Shown piece after piece: positions 36,678 to 46,090 of a stretch of DNA of 64,000 nucleotides. The stretch spans positions 1 through 64,000 of the forward strand of contig JAZSMJ010000010.1 of the NCBI GenBank assembly GCA_045535815.1, read 5' to 3'. A program made the translations under genes and the position numbers. This stretch comes from JAZSMJ01 sp045535815. Its GTDB lineage: Bacteria; Bacillota; Clostridia; Oscillospirales; CAG-272. A model generated the notes under the pieces. That model did not search any database and was not told the DNA's origin. It saw only the letters and a list, made by a program, of their open reading frames with translations. Every line of letters starts with the position of its first letter. The stretch's first letter is position 1.

Positions 36678-38412
36678 TTACCGCACCTCCTCCCATCTGC
36701 TGAGTATATACCTCACGGTATATCTCGCTTGACGAAAGCAGCTCATCGTGAGTACCCATAGCGGAAATGCTTCCGTTATCCATAACGACTATAAGGTCAG
36801 CATCCTGAACGGAGGACACCCTTTGAGCAATAATTATCTTGGTCGTGTCGGGAATGTAATTCTTGAAGCCCTCACGGATAAATGCGTCGGTCTTTGTATC
36901 GACCGCACTGGTTGAGTCGTCAAGAATAAGTATTTTTGGCTTTTTGAGAAGCGCTCTTGCTATGCAAAGGCGCTGCTTCTGACCGCCCGAAACGTTTGTG
37001 CCGCCCTGCTCGATTTTCGTATCGTAGCCGTCTGGGAAGCTGTTTATAAATTCGTCTGCCTGAGCCAATTTGCAAGCCTCGATGATCTCTTCATCGGTGG
37101 CGTTTTCGTTGCCCCAGCGCAGATTTTCCTTTATTGTGCCCGAGAAGAGCAGGTTTTTCTGAAGCACCATCGCAACCGAATCACGAAGGGTGCGAAGTGA
37201 ATATTCACGAACGTCACGTCCCGAAACGCAAACGCTACCCTCCGTCACATCGTAAAGACGGGGGATAAGCTGAACGATGGTCGATTTACTCGAGCCTGTA
37301 CCGCCGAGTATACCTACGGTCATACCCGATTTTATATGAAGGTCTATATTTTCAAGGGCAAATCTTTCTGCTTTTTCCGAATATTTGAAGCTGACGCCGT
37401 TGAAATCTATAGAGCCGTCTTCTATTACTGTAACGGGATTTTCGGGATCGGTAATGGAGGGCTTTTCACACAAGACCTCGTATACACGCTTCATCGACTC
37501 GTGCGATATGGTAAGGATAACGTATACCATAGAGAGCATCATAAGGTTCATAAGTATCTGCATACCGTAGGTCAGCATAGCAGACATCTCACCAACGTCT
37601 ATAGTAGTTCCTGCGTTGGTAATGATAAGCTTTGAGCCAATGAGAAGCACGAACACCATATTGAAATATACGCATATCTGCATAAGCGGAGAGTTGAGCG
37701 CAACTATACGCTCGGCTCTTGTAAAATCGTTACGTATGTTTTCGGATGCCGCACCAAACTTTTTCTTTTCGTATTCTTCTCTTGAAAAGCCCTTAACGAC
37801 ACGCATTGCACGGACGTTTTCCTCTATAGCCTCATTCAGTCGGTCGTATTTTTTGAAAACGCTTCTGAACGCAGGCATAGCCTTTCTTGCCACCATAAGA
37901 AGACCGAACACCAGAACGGGTATGATAACCACGAAGGACGTGGCAAGTGCACCGCCCATGATATATGCCATAATTATCGAGAACACAAGCATAAAGGGAG
38001 CTCTTACCGCAGTTCTTATCAGCATCATATACGACATCTGAACGTTGGCAACGTCGGTCGTCATTCTTGTAACGAGGGATGATGAGGAGAACTTGTCGAT
38101 ATTTTCAAATGAATAGTCCTGAATCCGCTCGAAGATATCGTGGCGTAGATTTTTTGCAAATCCTGCAGACGCCTTGGAGCATGTGAATCCCGCAATACCG
38201 CCGCAGCACAGCGACAGCATTGCCATCAGTATCAGTAAAAGCCCGGTTCTGACGATAGTCATTATTTCCGTGCCGTTTTTGATGTCATTTACCAGAGCTG
38301 CAGTGATAAATGGGAGAAAAACCTCTATAATGACCTCGCAGATGATAAAAATAAGCGTAAGAACCGTAGGCTTTTTGTATTCTCTTACGCAGGCAGCAAG
38401 CCTTTTAAACAT
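36670..38412 (-). CDS. ABC exporter half, degenerate ATPase site subunit
   Basis: The 580-residue half-transporter has six membrane helices and an ATPase domain with Walker A GGTGSSKST near 367 and signature VSGGQKQR near 474. Walker B is ILILDDSTSA, with Asp in place of the catalytic Glu, and the switch His is replaced by Gln in IIAQRVSS. These substitutions are known in heterodimeric exporters, where one of the two ATP sites does not hydrolyse. The partner at 34764 has the intact catalytic residues, so together they form one consensus and one degenerate site. It is the promoter-proximal gene of the pair, with AAGGAAGG before its start. Confidence 0.92.
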   Translation of the reverse strand: MFKRLAACVREYKKPTVLTLIFIICEVIIEVFLPFITAALVNDIKNGTEIMTIVRTGLLLILMAMLSLCCGGIAGFTCSKASAGFAKNLRHDIFERIQDYSFENIDKFSSSSLVTRMTTDVANVQMSYMMLIRTAVRAPFMLVFSIIMAYIMGGALATSFVVIIPVLVFGLLMVARKAMPAFRSVFKKYDRLNEAIEENVRAMRVVKGFSREEYEKKKFGAASENIRNDFTRAERIVALNSPLMQICVYFNMVFVLLIGSKLIITNAGTTIDVGEMSAMLTYGMQILMNLMMLSMVYVILTISHESMKRVYEVLCEKPSITDPENPVTVIEDGSIDFNGVSFKYSEKAERFALENIDLHIKSGMTVGILGGTGSSKSTIVQLIPRLYDVTEGSVCVSGRDVREYSLRTLRDSVAMVLQKNLLFSGTIKENLRWGNENATDEEIIEACKLAQADEFINSFPDGYDTKIEQGGTNVSGGQKQRLCIARALLKKPKILILDDSTSAVDTKTDAFIREGFKNYIPDTTKIIIAQRVSSVQDADLIVVMDNGSISAMGTHDELLSSSEIYREVYTQQMGGGAVNE

Positions 38413-38485
38413 TTACGATCTTTCCTTCCTTGCGGTATGATGCCGCATAAGTCCGCATATTGCAATCATAGCGGAAACTCCTATA

Positions 38486-38514
38486 ATTTTACCATTTTTT
38501 TGCCCACGTGTCAA
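38486..38514 (-). promoter_or_regulatory. Sigma-A-type promoter of the ABC exporter operon
   Basis: On the minus strand, TTGACA and TAAAAT are separated by 17 bp, about 75 bp before the first gene. Confidence 0.75.
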
Positions 38515-38651
38515 TCGATAGAAAATCTTTCTAACAAATGATATACCGTTTGTTTACAATTATACTTAAGATATTTCGGGCAAGGGTGGATTATTCCTTT
38601 TGATACGGTAAATATTATCTGTAAACAGTTATCAAACGGAGAAAAATTGAA

Positions 38652-40550
38652 ATGAAAAAAGAGAAGGGGCATAAAAGAAAGGAAACGGTCGGGGGAGCGT
38701 TTACTGTCGCATCTCTGATAAGCGGCATACTGCTGTCGGTCGTATTCGGGGCGGCAAACGCCTATCTTGGGCTGAGGGCTGGAATGACGGTGTCGGCATC
38801 CATACCTGCTGCGGTCATAGCAATGAGCGTTATGCGGATATTTCTGAAAAGAAGCTCGGTCGTTGAGAGCAATATGGTCCAGACCATAGGCTCGGCAGGT
38901 GAATCTCTTGCCGCAGGTGCAGTATTTACCATCCCTGCGCTCTTTCTGTGGTCAGCGCAGGGTACTATAGAAAAGCCGGGTATTATCGAGATTGCCGTAA
39001 TATCTCTTTTGGGCGGTCTTCTCGGAGTATTCTTTATGATACCGCTTCGTCGTGCGCTTATAGTAAAGGAGGACAGCGTGCTTCCGTATCCGGAGGGCAG
39101 GGCGTGTGCAAAGGTGCTGTCTGCAGGGGATGACGGGGGCGGAGCAGGACTTGTGATCGGCGGTATGAGTGTATCCGCCGCTTTGAAGCTTGCGATAGAC
39201 GGACTTCGTGCAGTGCCGGGCGAGGTGTCACTCAGGATAAAGGGATATGCAGGGGAGATAGGCACTCAGATATATCCTGCCATAGTAAGCGTGGGATATA
39301 TCTGCGGTGCGAGAATATCCTCATATATGCTCTCGGGCGGCCTTTTCAGCTGGCTGGTGCTGATACCGCTGATAGTTACCTTCGGCGAAGGCTCGGTTTT
39401 GTATCCTGCAACGGTAAGTATTTCTAAGCTTTACTCGGAGGGCGGAGCGAGTGCCGTGTGGAGCACCTATATCCGATATATAGGTGCAGGCGCACTTGCC
39501 GCAGGCGGTGTGATAAGCCTTATAAGGTCGCTTCCGCTTATAGCCTCTACGTTAAAGGACGTATTTAAAAATCTTTTCACAAAAGAGGGAGAAGCAGAGG
39601 CTACCGACAGAGATATCAGCATAAAAGCGGTGATCTTATGCGTCAGCGTCATATTTCTTCTGATATGGCTTTTGCCGACCGTAAGGGTAGGACTTTTGGG
39701 TGCAGTGATAATTGCATTGCTCGCCTCCTTATTTTCTGCTGTATCGGCTAGGATGGTGGGGCTTGTCGGAAGCAGCAACAATCCCGTTTCGGGAATGGCG
39801 ATAGCGGCTCTGCTTATTACGACCGTAATACTTAAGGCGTGCGGCGTGATCGGAAACGAGGGTATGGCTATGGCGATAGTTATCGGCTCGTTTGTCTGCA
39901 TAAGTGCAACTGTATCGTCAGATGCATCGCAGGATCTCAAAACGGGATATCTGGTGGGTGCAAGTCCGAGAAAACAGCAGATAGGCGAGATAATAGGCGT
40001 TTTGGTATCAGCACTTGCAATAGGCGGAGTTATGTATCTGCTCGACAGCGCCTGGGGCTTCGGCTCGGAGGAGCTTGCCGCTCCGCAGGCAACGCTTATG
40101 AAGCTTATAGCCGAGGGCGTAATGCAGGGCGATCTTCCCTGGGGACTTGTATTTGCAGGGGTGTTTATTACCGTTTGCGTGCAGCTCTTGGGAATCCCCT
40201 CGTTGCCCTTTGCGATAGGTATATATCTTCCCGTTCATCTGAGTGCCTGTATAATGGTAGGCGGAGTTATCCGATGGGCTTTTGAGAGGATGAGGAGAAG
40301 CGAGGAGGATAAAAAACGCTCGATAGATAACGGTCTTTTGGTCTGCTCGGGTATGATAGCAGGGGAGGGCGTGATGGGGGTCGTGCTTGCTCTTCTTGCA
40401 ATAACGGGAGCAGATAATCTGATAGATATATCGTCGTATACCGCCCACGGAAGCGTTGTATCGGATATATCATCTCTTGCCGTCCTTGCTCTGACTGTAT
40501 TCACTATATGCAGACTCTCTCTCAGAAAAAACAAAAGCACAAAGGCATAA
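38652..40550 (+). CDS. OPT-family oligopeptide transporter
   Basis: The 632-residue protein is almost entirely hydrophobic, with about 14-16 membrane helices. It carries OPT-type segments such as VVFGAANAYLGLRAGMTVSASIP, TIGSAGESLAAGAVFTIPAL, PEGRACAKVL and FVCISATVSSDASQDLKTGYLVGA. Family members take up oligopeptides or metal-chelate compounds by proton coupling. The ATG has GGAG 13 bp upstream. It is transcribed divergently from the ABC exporter pair and ends in a bidirectional terminator shared with the convergent sensor operon. Confidence 0.92.
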   Translation: MKKEKGHKRKETVGGAFTVASLISGILLSVVFGAANAYLGLRAGMTVSASIPAAVIAMSVMRIFLKRSSVVESNMVQTIGSAGESLAAGAVFTIPALFLWSAQGTIEKPGIIEIAVISLLGGLLGVFFMIPLRRALIVKEDSVLPYPEGRACAKVLSAGDDGGGAGLVIGGMSVSAALKLAIDGLRAVPGEVSLRIKGYAGEIGTQIYPAIVSVGYICGARISSYMLSGGLFSWLVLIPLIVTFGEGSVLYPATVSISKLYSEGGASAVWSTYIRYIGAGALAAGGVISLIRSLPLIASTLKDVFKNLFTKEGEAEATDRDISIKAVILCVSVIFLLIWLLPTVRVGLLGAVIIALLASLFSAVSARMVGLVGSSNNPVSGMAIAALLITTVILKACGVIGNEGMAMAIVIGSFVCISATVSSDASQDLKTGYLVGASPRKQQIGEIIGVLVSALAIGGVMYLLDSAWGFGSEELAAPQATLMKLIAEGVMQGDLPWGLVFAGVFITVCVQLLGIPSLPFAIGIYLPVHLSACIMVGGVIRWAFERMRRSEEDKKRSIDNGLLVCSGMIAGEGVMGVVLALLAITGADNLIDISSYTAHGSVVSDISSLAVLALTVFTICRLSLRKNKSTKA

Positions 40551-40564
40551 CGCCTTTGTGCTTT
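40531..40564. terminator. Bidirectional terminator overlapping the OPT stop codon
   Basis: The stem AAAAGCACAAAGGC / GCCTTTGTGCTTTT overlaps the last codons of the OPT gene and serves both it and the convergent BlaR1-like gene. Confidence 0.9.
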
Positions 40565-40569
40565 TATAG

Positions 40570-42816
40570 CTATTTCTCTGCCTTAGCATCAATTCCGTAG
40601 GTGATATACGCCTGATTTTGACAATCAGCGTAGCATACAGCCTCGTATTCGGTGGATATTATCTTTTCATTAAAGAATTGTTCTCCGGGTTCGGGAATAC
40701 GGAAGTGGGGATCGGTATAGACTCCGTCTATTACTTCAAACGTGAGCTCAAGAGGATAAAATGCTTTGTCATTCAATATAAGCTCATCGACCGACCTGCC
40801 GAAGCTGCAGTGCATGGCAAGAAGCTTTAACGTAAGGATGTCTTTAGCGACGCCTCCGGTTTCCTTTGGCACTCCGCAGATGCGGTGCTCTTCGATAATT
40901 ACGTAGGATACGCATTTGAAAAGTCCGTCGGGATCGGGCTCCTGTGCCGTGTGATGTTGAAGTATCGCCCCTCTTATCGCTCTGTCAAGAAGCTCTTCAT
41001 CTGTAAGAGTTTGTTCAGCTACGGTCTCCTCGGCAATCGGTCCGTCTGCACCGCCTATATCCGATACCGTAGATCCGTATGGCAGGAGCTGATATATACG
41101 AAATGCATGATCGGCAAACCACAGAGGCTGTGAACCAAAGAGATATACCGTAAACACATGTATATCCGGCTCTGACGGCTGATAGTAGCTGAGCGAGGTG
41201 ACGGTTTGTGCATCAATGCCCGATAACAGCTCCTCCACGCTTGAAGCCGAGCCGTCCGCTCTTAAATATGCAAATGGAAGCTCATTCAGATAATCGGCAA
41301 ACTCGGACAGAGTGTACGACTTTTCGGTGTAGCTATCGCCTTGGTATATCACGGTGCCCTCTGAAGATATTACTTCAAGATGCTTGTTATCAAGTGAGAT
41401 GCTCTCATAAAACCGTCCGTTTTGCGGTTGGAAAGAGAGTGCAATATGCTGAGCTATAAAAGCTCCGCCCGTATAAACCGAAGCGCTTGATACAGGAGGA
41501 TACGTGCGGTCAAAGCTGTTCTCGTAAATATCGAAAAACTGCGTTATTGCACGGCATTGGCTGTATATATCCTCATTCTCGGAAGCCGCCTGCCAGCCGT
41601 AAGTTTTATAAAGACCGTAATTATACTTCGTTATACTCGGAAGTCCGAATGAATCGGCTATGTATTCAAAGCCGTCTGCATAATCCTCGAGTGCCTGCTC
41701 AAAGGCGGCGTCAGCATCCTTGAATATTGGTCTGCCGTATTGGCTGACGCCAATATCGTAGGCGCTCTTTCCCGATTTCAGAAACTCTCCGCCCAGCGTG
41801 TTACCCTCGTATTCGCCGACAGCCTCAAGAGGCTTTTCAGCATGGTTTGGATTTGCGGCACAGCCGACTATGACTGCTATGCTGAGAATGCTTACTGCAA
41901 GAGTTTTGATAAGAGTAGGTCTTTTCCACTTAAGAGCGTTTTTTATACGGCTTTTGACCGAGCTTTCTCCGAAGGCAAGGGGACTCGGAGAGGGAAACTG
42001 AGCTACCTTAGCAAACGAAAGCAGGGTATCGCTGTATTCGCACCGTATGTTTTCTGCCTCGGACAGCACCTTCTCGTCACAGCTCATCTCCATATCGCGT
42101 GACATAAGGTAAAAGGATATCCATACGAGCGGATTGAACCAATGAATCGAGAGAAGTACAAACGAGAGAGGCTTTATTATATGGTCAAGTCTTTTTATAT
42201 GACAGCGCTCGTGAGAGAGCACGTATTTCAAGCGCTCTCCATCGAGTGAAAAGGGAAGATATATCCTCGGGCGGATAAATCCGAGTATAAACGGAGTTGA
42301 TACCTCATCCGACTGAAAAACGTTATCGCAAAGAAGGACGGCGCATCTCATTTTCAGCCTTATACGCATGTATGCATATATGCCGTATATCATCATAGCG
42401 ACGAAGCCGATAAGCCATACCGCACAGAGAACCGATAGAGTCATCTGCATAGGCGAAATGCCTTTTGCGGTATCGGCTACCGTCTGCGGTAAGGGGATAT
42501 CAAGTGCAGAATTTAGTGCGGCAATGCCCGAGTATATCTTGGGCGATGCGCTTGACGTTATGTTCTGCGGAATATATTCAAGGGCGCTTCCGAGCGCAGC
42601 AGGAGTGTTGGTAACGCTGAATATCCTCAAATTGAAAAGACTGAATACCGACTCGAAGCTGACGGGGCACAAAAGCCTGAAAGCGACGGCTGACCAGAGT
42701 GCATACGAGAATTTTTTCGGTGCCCGTCTGATGATAAAACGAATTATTATAACGGCTATAATCACGTAGAGAGCCGTCATGCTCATGTTCAGTATTTTAA
42801 GAAAAAGAGCATCCAC
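40570..42816 (-). CDS. BlaR1/MecR1-like M56 membrane metallopeptidase sensor
   Basis: The 748-residue protein has N-terminal membrane helices and a zinc peptidase motif (SHERCHIKRLDH, an HExxH match, then RDMEMSCDE). A further helix near residue 310 is followed by a long extracellular part containing DIGGADGP, a motif I associate with clostridial M56 proteins. No beta-lactam-binding sensor domain is recognisable, so the signal is probably different. It would cleave or inactivate the BlaI-like repressor encoded immediately upstream, from which it is separated by three bases. The outer domain is unassigned. Confidence 0.85.
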   Translation of the reverse strand: MDALFLKILNMSMTALYVIIAVIIIRFIIRRAPKKFSYALWSAVAFRLLCPVSFESVFSLFNLRIFSVTNTPAALGSALEYIPQNITSSASPKIYSGIAALNSALDIPLPQTVADTAKGISPMQMTLSVLCAVWLIGFVAMMIYGIYAYMRIRLKMRCAVLLCDNVFQSDEVSTPFILGFIRPRIYLPFSLDGERLKYVLSHERCHIKRLDHIIKPLSFVLLSIHWFNPLVWISFYLMSRDMEMSCDEKVLSEAENIRCEYSDTLLSFAKVAQFPSPSPLAFGESSVKSRIKNALKWKRPTLIKTLAVSILSIAVIVGCAANPNHAEKPLEAVGEYEGNTLGGEFLKSGKSAYDIGVSQYGRPIFKDADAAFEQALEDYADGFEYIADSFGLPSITKYNYGLYKTYGWQAASENEDIYSQCRAITQFFDIYENSFDRTYPPVSSASVYTGGAFIAQHIALSFQPQNGRFYESISLDNKHLEVISSEGTVIYQGDSYTEKSYTLSEFADYLNELPFAYLRADGSASSVEELLSGIDAQTVTSLSYYQPSEPDIHVFTVYLFGSQPLWFADHAFRIYQLLPYGSTVSDIGGADGPIAEETVAEQTLTDEELLDRAIRGAILQHHTAQEPDPDGLFKCVSYVIIEEHRICGVPKETGGVAKDILTLKLLAMHCSFGRSVDELILNDKAFYPLELTFEVIDGVYTDPHFRIPEPGEQFFNEKIISTEYEAVCYADCQNQAYITYGIDAKAEK

Positions 42817-42819
42817 CGT

Positions 42820-43182
42820 TTATTCCTCCCTATGACTGTCGATAAGCTGTTTAAGCTCAAGGGCTTCCTTTTCGCTGATCGTTTTGCCGTCGAGGAACGA
42901 GGCGAGAAATCCCGGCAAAGAGCCGTCGAAGGTGTGGTTCACCACACGCTCGCTCTCAAATGCCCTTACTCTCTCTCTCGGGATAAGAGCAGTAACGGTA
43001 GAGCCTTCATTTTTTGCAAAGCCCTTGTCGCAAAGCTTTTTCAAAACGGTGTAAACGGTGGATTTTTTCCATCCGAGCTCAGTTGCACAAAGCGATACCA
43101 GCTCACCCGACTGCAGGGGCTGATTATTCCATATAACGTTCATAAAGCGATAGTCACATTCGCCAAGCTTAAGTTCATCCAT
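42820..43182 (-). CDS. BlaI/MecI/CopY-family repressor
   Basis: The 120-residue winged-helix protein has the family pattern: ECDYRFMNVIWNNQPL, then the recognition region GWKKSTVYTVLKKLCDKGF, and a C-terminal dimerisation region. It represses its own operon until the M56 partner responds. Start 43182 follows AGGAGG at 7-bp spacing; the longer frame has no better site. Two GTCTA-N6-TAGAC operators overlap its promoter and leader, matching autoregulation. Confidence 0.92.
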   Translation of the reverse strand: MDELKLGECDYRFMNVIWNNQPLQSGELVSLCATELGWKKSTVYTVLKKLCDKGFAKNEGSTVTALIPRERVRAFESERVVNHTFDGSLPGFLASFLDGKTISEKEALELKQLIDSHREE

Positions 43183-43196
43183 AGCATTACCTCCTT

Positions 43197-43251
43197 GGTC
43201 TACACCAATAGACCTCACTTATAGTCTACAACAATAGACCAACTTTGTCAA
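43197..43251 (-). promoter_or_regulatory. Promoter with two BlaI-type operators
   Basis: On the minus strand, TTGACA and TAGACT are 17 bp apart (43246-43251 and 43223-43228). Two near-identical palindromes, GGTCTACACCAATAGACC (43197) and GTCTACAACAATAGAC (43224), cover the -10 box and the start region. They fit BlaI-type binding sites. Confidence 0.85.
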
Positions 43252-43265
43252 GGGGGATGAATAAA

Positions 43266-43297
43266 ATAATCCGCATAAATTTATGCGGATTATTTTT
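43266..43297. terminator. Terminator hairpin between the two operons
   Basis: A perfect AT-rich palindrome (AATAATCCGCATAAA and its complement) is followed by TTTTTG on the plus strand and AT-rich DNA on the minus strand. It ends the GH127-like gene. Confidence 0.8.
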
Positions 43298-43305
43298 GTG
43301 CATAT

Positions 43306-45138
43306 TTACTTTATAAGGGGCATTTCGGTCATTCGAAGCTTTGCTCCGCCATAGGGAGCAAGCTTTATTTTTCGAGGAGCGCCTTTGGCCTTTCTTTCAT
43401 TTGGTATCTCGGCACAGATGGTCTCAAATCTTTCCTGAATACCCCAATTTATCGGAACGAGATCGGCTTCAAGCGTAACTCTCGGAGCTTTTGATGAGAA
43501 GGGATAGCAATCTCCTTCGTGATATTCCACCTTCAGCTCCTTTGAAGCGAAGCCGTATTCCCACTCGGATATAGGCTTCAATTCGTAATCGCAGTATGGG
43601 AATTTTCTCTCAACGCCGTCGCGCGTATACTCACGCATAAGAGGTTGGTATTCTATCGGAAGCGAGAAGACCAGAGATCCGCATTTTGCGGTATAAAGCT
43701 GATGAGGACGCCCCTCAAGCTTTGGAACGGTGTCGAAGGATATTTCAATAGTATCGTCTGTCCAGACCCGATCAAAATGGAGATCTCCTCTGAATAAGTG
43801 AACGTTACCGTTTACCTTAACGTTTTTTGCAAACGACGGAATCCTTATGCTGAATTTGAACTTAACGGGACTGTCTGCTTTTATTTTATAAATAAAGCTG
43901 TTTTTGAACGGATATTCGGTAACGAGCTCTATGGAGATCGGCACTCCGTTCCATTTGGTATCAAGACTTGACGGGATGGGAAGCGCGTTTATAATTCCGT
44001 TTTTGCCTTTCATAAATGCACTAAGTGCAAATTTAGGCCAGCCCTGATTGAAGTTTGCAGTACAGCAACCAAAGTTTGGCTCAAGACCGAACAAATGCGA
44101 CTGACCGTTGTTGGAACCGAATATAGGGTTATTGAGCTGTTCAATACAGGCTATCTGATTGCTCAGCTGCAGATACTGATGTGTCCACATATCGTCGCTT
44201 ATAGTTGCAGGAAGAGCGTTGAATGCAAGCACTTCAAGTCTTTCTGCCCATTTTTTATCTCCCGTATAGGCGTAAAGGAGCTCATATGAATACATTTGCT
44301 CAACTACTGCGCAAAGCTCGGAGCCGTGAATCGGGCTGAGTCCTGCAAGGCACTCGTCACCTGTGAAGAGAGCAACTGGAGTTCCGTGATATTTCTTCAG
44401 AATGTCGTGAAGTCTGTCAGCCTTACCCGTGTATTCTTGCCCGAGTATATCAGACGTAACCGCCTCATTTTTGAACATCATTCCGATATTAACGATATGC
44501 GTCTCAAATCTCCAGCGATTGATGGGTCTGATCCACTCAGAAGTGAAATCCTCGTAGTCGGCGCCCTGCTCACTCATTATGCGTGCAAGATCAAGTATCC
44601 ATTCCTCACCGTATATCTCATAAAGCTTGTTTATTGCAGTGAACGCCTCAAACCAACGGTATTTGCCCCAGGCAAACAGTGAGATCTTGCCGTCTTTTAA
44701 AAGCTCATAATAGTTTTTCATGGTTCTGTACAAAACGTCGGGTATGCGCTGATCCTTTGAGCACTCATAGTAAACGGTCAGAACCTTGCTTATCAGCTGT
44801 ACAGCCCATGTATCGTAAGATGCACGGGCTTCTTCAGAGCAGGGGCATATCCATCCGTCGCTTTGCTGACCTTCTATAATTGCATCTATGTAACGTTTTG
44901 CTCTTGCCTTCATACCTTCATCGTCAAGCAGATATGCAAGCGGTATAAATCCGTCGAGCCAATAGGGAACTCTCTCCCAACCCTCACAGTTACCGCCTAT
45001 CCAGGCGCTGTCTCTGATATCGGGCCACATTTTGTCAAGATTTCCCGAAAGACCCTCTGCCTGTATCTTGAGCTGATCCTTCAGCCATCCGAGAGGCTTT
45101 ATCTCATTTGTGGTATAAAAAGAATATTTTCCTTTCAT
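43306..45138 (-). CDS. GH127-type beta-L-arabinofuranosidase-like protein
   Basis: The 610-residue protein reads as an alpha/alpha-barrel of the former DUF1680 group. In characterised GH127 members zinc is held by one Glu and three Cys. Here GSELCAVVEQM (about residue 275) gives Glu and Cys, and FGCCTANFNQGWPK (about 359) gives the Cys pair, including the nucleophile. It would release beta-L-arabinofuranose from short oligosaccharides. No signal peptide is present, so it should be intracellular. Start 45138 has GGAG upstream; the longer ATG does not. An AraC-family regulator is transcribed divergently across a palindrome, a common arrangement for local control. Confidence 0.82.
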   Translation of the reverse strand: MKGKYSFYTTNEIKPLGWLKDQLKIQAEGLSGNLDKMWPDIRDSAWIGGNCEGWERVPYWLDGFIPLAYLLDDEGMKARAKRYIDAIIEGQQSDGWICPCSEEARASYDTWAVQLISKVLTVYYECSKDQRIPDVLYRTMKNYYELLKDGKISLFAWGKYRWFEAFTAINKLYEIYGEEWILDLARIMSEQGADYEDFTSEWIRPINRWRFETHIVNIGMMFKNEAVTSDILGQEYTGKADRLHDILKKYHGTPVALFTGDECLAGLSPIHGSELCAVVEQMYSYELLYAYTGDKKWAERLEVLAFNALPATISDDMWTHQYLQLSNQIACIEQLNNPIFGSNNGQSHLFGLEPNFGCCTANFNQGWPKFALSAFMKGKNGIINALPIPSSLDTKWNGVPISIELVTEYPFKNSFIYKIKADSPVKFKFSIRIPSFAKNVKVNGNVHLFRGDLHFDRVWTDDTIEISFDTVPKLEGRPHQLYTAKCGSLVFSLPIEYQPLMREYTRDGVERKFPYCDYELKPISEWEYGFASKELKVEYHEGDCYPFSSKAPRVTLEADLVPINWGIQERFETICAEIPNERKAKGAPRKIKLAPYGGAKLRMTEMPLIK

Positions 45139-45171
45139 TAAAAAAGCTCCATTCTGCCGCTTTGGCATTTA

Positions 45172-45204
45172 TTTGGTGTGGTATAATGATTATATCACAC
45201 CAAA
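45172..45204. promoter_or_regulatory. Palindromic operator with overlapping -10 boxes
   Basis: Arms TTTGGTGTGGTATA and TATATCACACCAAA match at 13 of 14 positions around a 5-bp centre. TATAAT occurs on both strands inside the palindrome, so protein binding could block transcription in both directions. Confidence 0.7.
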
Positions 45205-45238
45205 AATATCTTATTAATAGCGAAAACACAGAAAAACA

Positions 45239-45267
45239 TTGCTAATATCACAATGATATGATAAAAT
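45239..45267 (+). promoter_or_regulatory. Promoter for the AraC-family regulator
   Basis: TTGCTA and TAAAAT are separated by 17 bp, ending 26 bp before the start codon, with GGGAAAGG in between. Confidence 0.6.
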
Positions 45268-45292
45268 ATATTGGGAAAGGCAGGAATGATAT

Positions 45293-46075
45293 ATGTTTGG
45301 TATAGATCTTAACGCAGCTCTTGAGTACAGAGCCGCGTCATTTCGATATTTTGAGCCCCACGAGCATCACGGAGAGAGGATATGTGCCGATGATGTTCTT
45401 CTTATGGTTTTTGATGGAGCCTTGCGCTTTTGTGAAGACGGAGAAAGCTTTGAGCTTTTGGCAGGGGATTACCATATTCAAAAGCATAACTCATATCAGG
45501 CCGGACCTGTTGAGAGTGATAGTCCGAAGTACCTGTATGTCCATTTTTACGGTGAGTGGAGGGATAGTGCTTTTGCCCTGCCTCGAAGCGGAAGATTTTC
45601 GGTCGATGCCATGATGCCGGATATGAAGCGGATGGACAAATTAGTGTATAGCTCGTCAAGCACCGTGGATAAGCTGTCCGCATTTTACTCGATACTCTCC
45701 AAGCTTGCGGCATCGGATGAGGAAGCAGAGAGCGAGGGGGCAAGGATAGTGCGGGTACTCACCGAGGATATTACTAAAACAGTAACCCTAAGTCAGCTTT
45801 CAGAAAAATTTCACTATTCTAAAAATCACATAATCAATCTTGTGAAAAAGGAATACGGAGTAACACCTTGTGAATATCTGAAAAACGAGAGGGTGCGTTA
45901 TGCGGCACGCCTTATGGAATCGACCTCCGCATCACTTGAGAATATAGCGGAAATGAGCGGATTTTCAGATTATACGAGATTTTTCAGAGCATTCAGAGAC
46001 GTGTATGGAATATCTCCGAGAAAATGGCGTGAGAGAAAACAAAAGGAGCCTGCCAAGCTTCCTATTTTTATATAA
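45293..46075 (+). CDS. AraC-family transcriptional regulator
   Basis: The 260-residue protein has an N-terminal cupin-like sensing domain (about 15-110) and a C-terminal double helix-turn-helix (about 160-255), seen in VTLSQLSEKFHYSKNHIINLVKKEYG and NIAEMSGFSDYTRFFRAFRDVYGISPRKW. Such proteins usually activate sugar genes on binding a sugar. The divergent GH127-like gene and intervening palindrome suggest it controls that gene. GGGAAAGG is the ribosome site. Confidence 0.92.
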   Translation: MFGIDLNAALEYRAASFRYFEPHEHHGERICADDVLLMVFDGALRFCEDGESFELLAGDYHIQKHNSYQAGPVESDSPKYLYVHFYGEWRDSAFALPRSGRFSVDAMMPDMKRMDKLVYSSSSTVDKLSAFYSILSKLAASDEEAESEGARIVRVLTEDITKTVTLSQLSEKFHYSKNHIINLVKKEYGVTPCEYLKNERVRYAARLMESTSASLENIAEMSGFSDYTRFFRAFRDVYGISPRKWRERKQKEPAKLPIFI

Positions 46076-46090
46076 AAGATAAAAGCCTGC

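Noticed and set aside
38540..38650. Inverted CCGTTTG / CAAACGG motifs before the OPT gene
   Set aside because: The arms are 7 bp and about 85 bp apart in AT-rich DNA; chance is a sufficient explanation.
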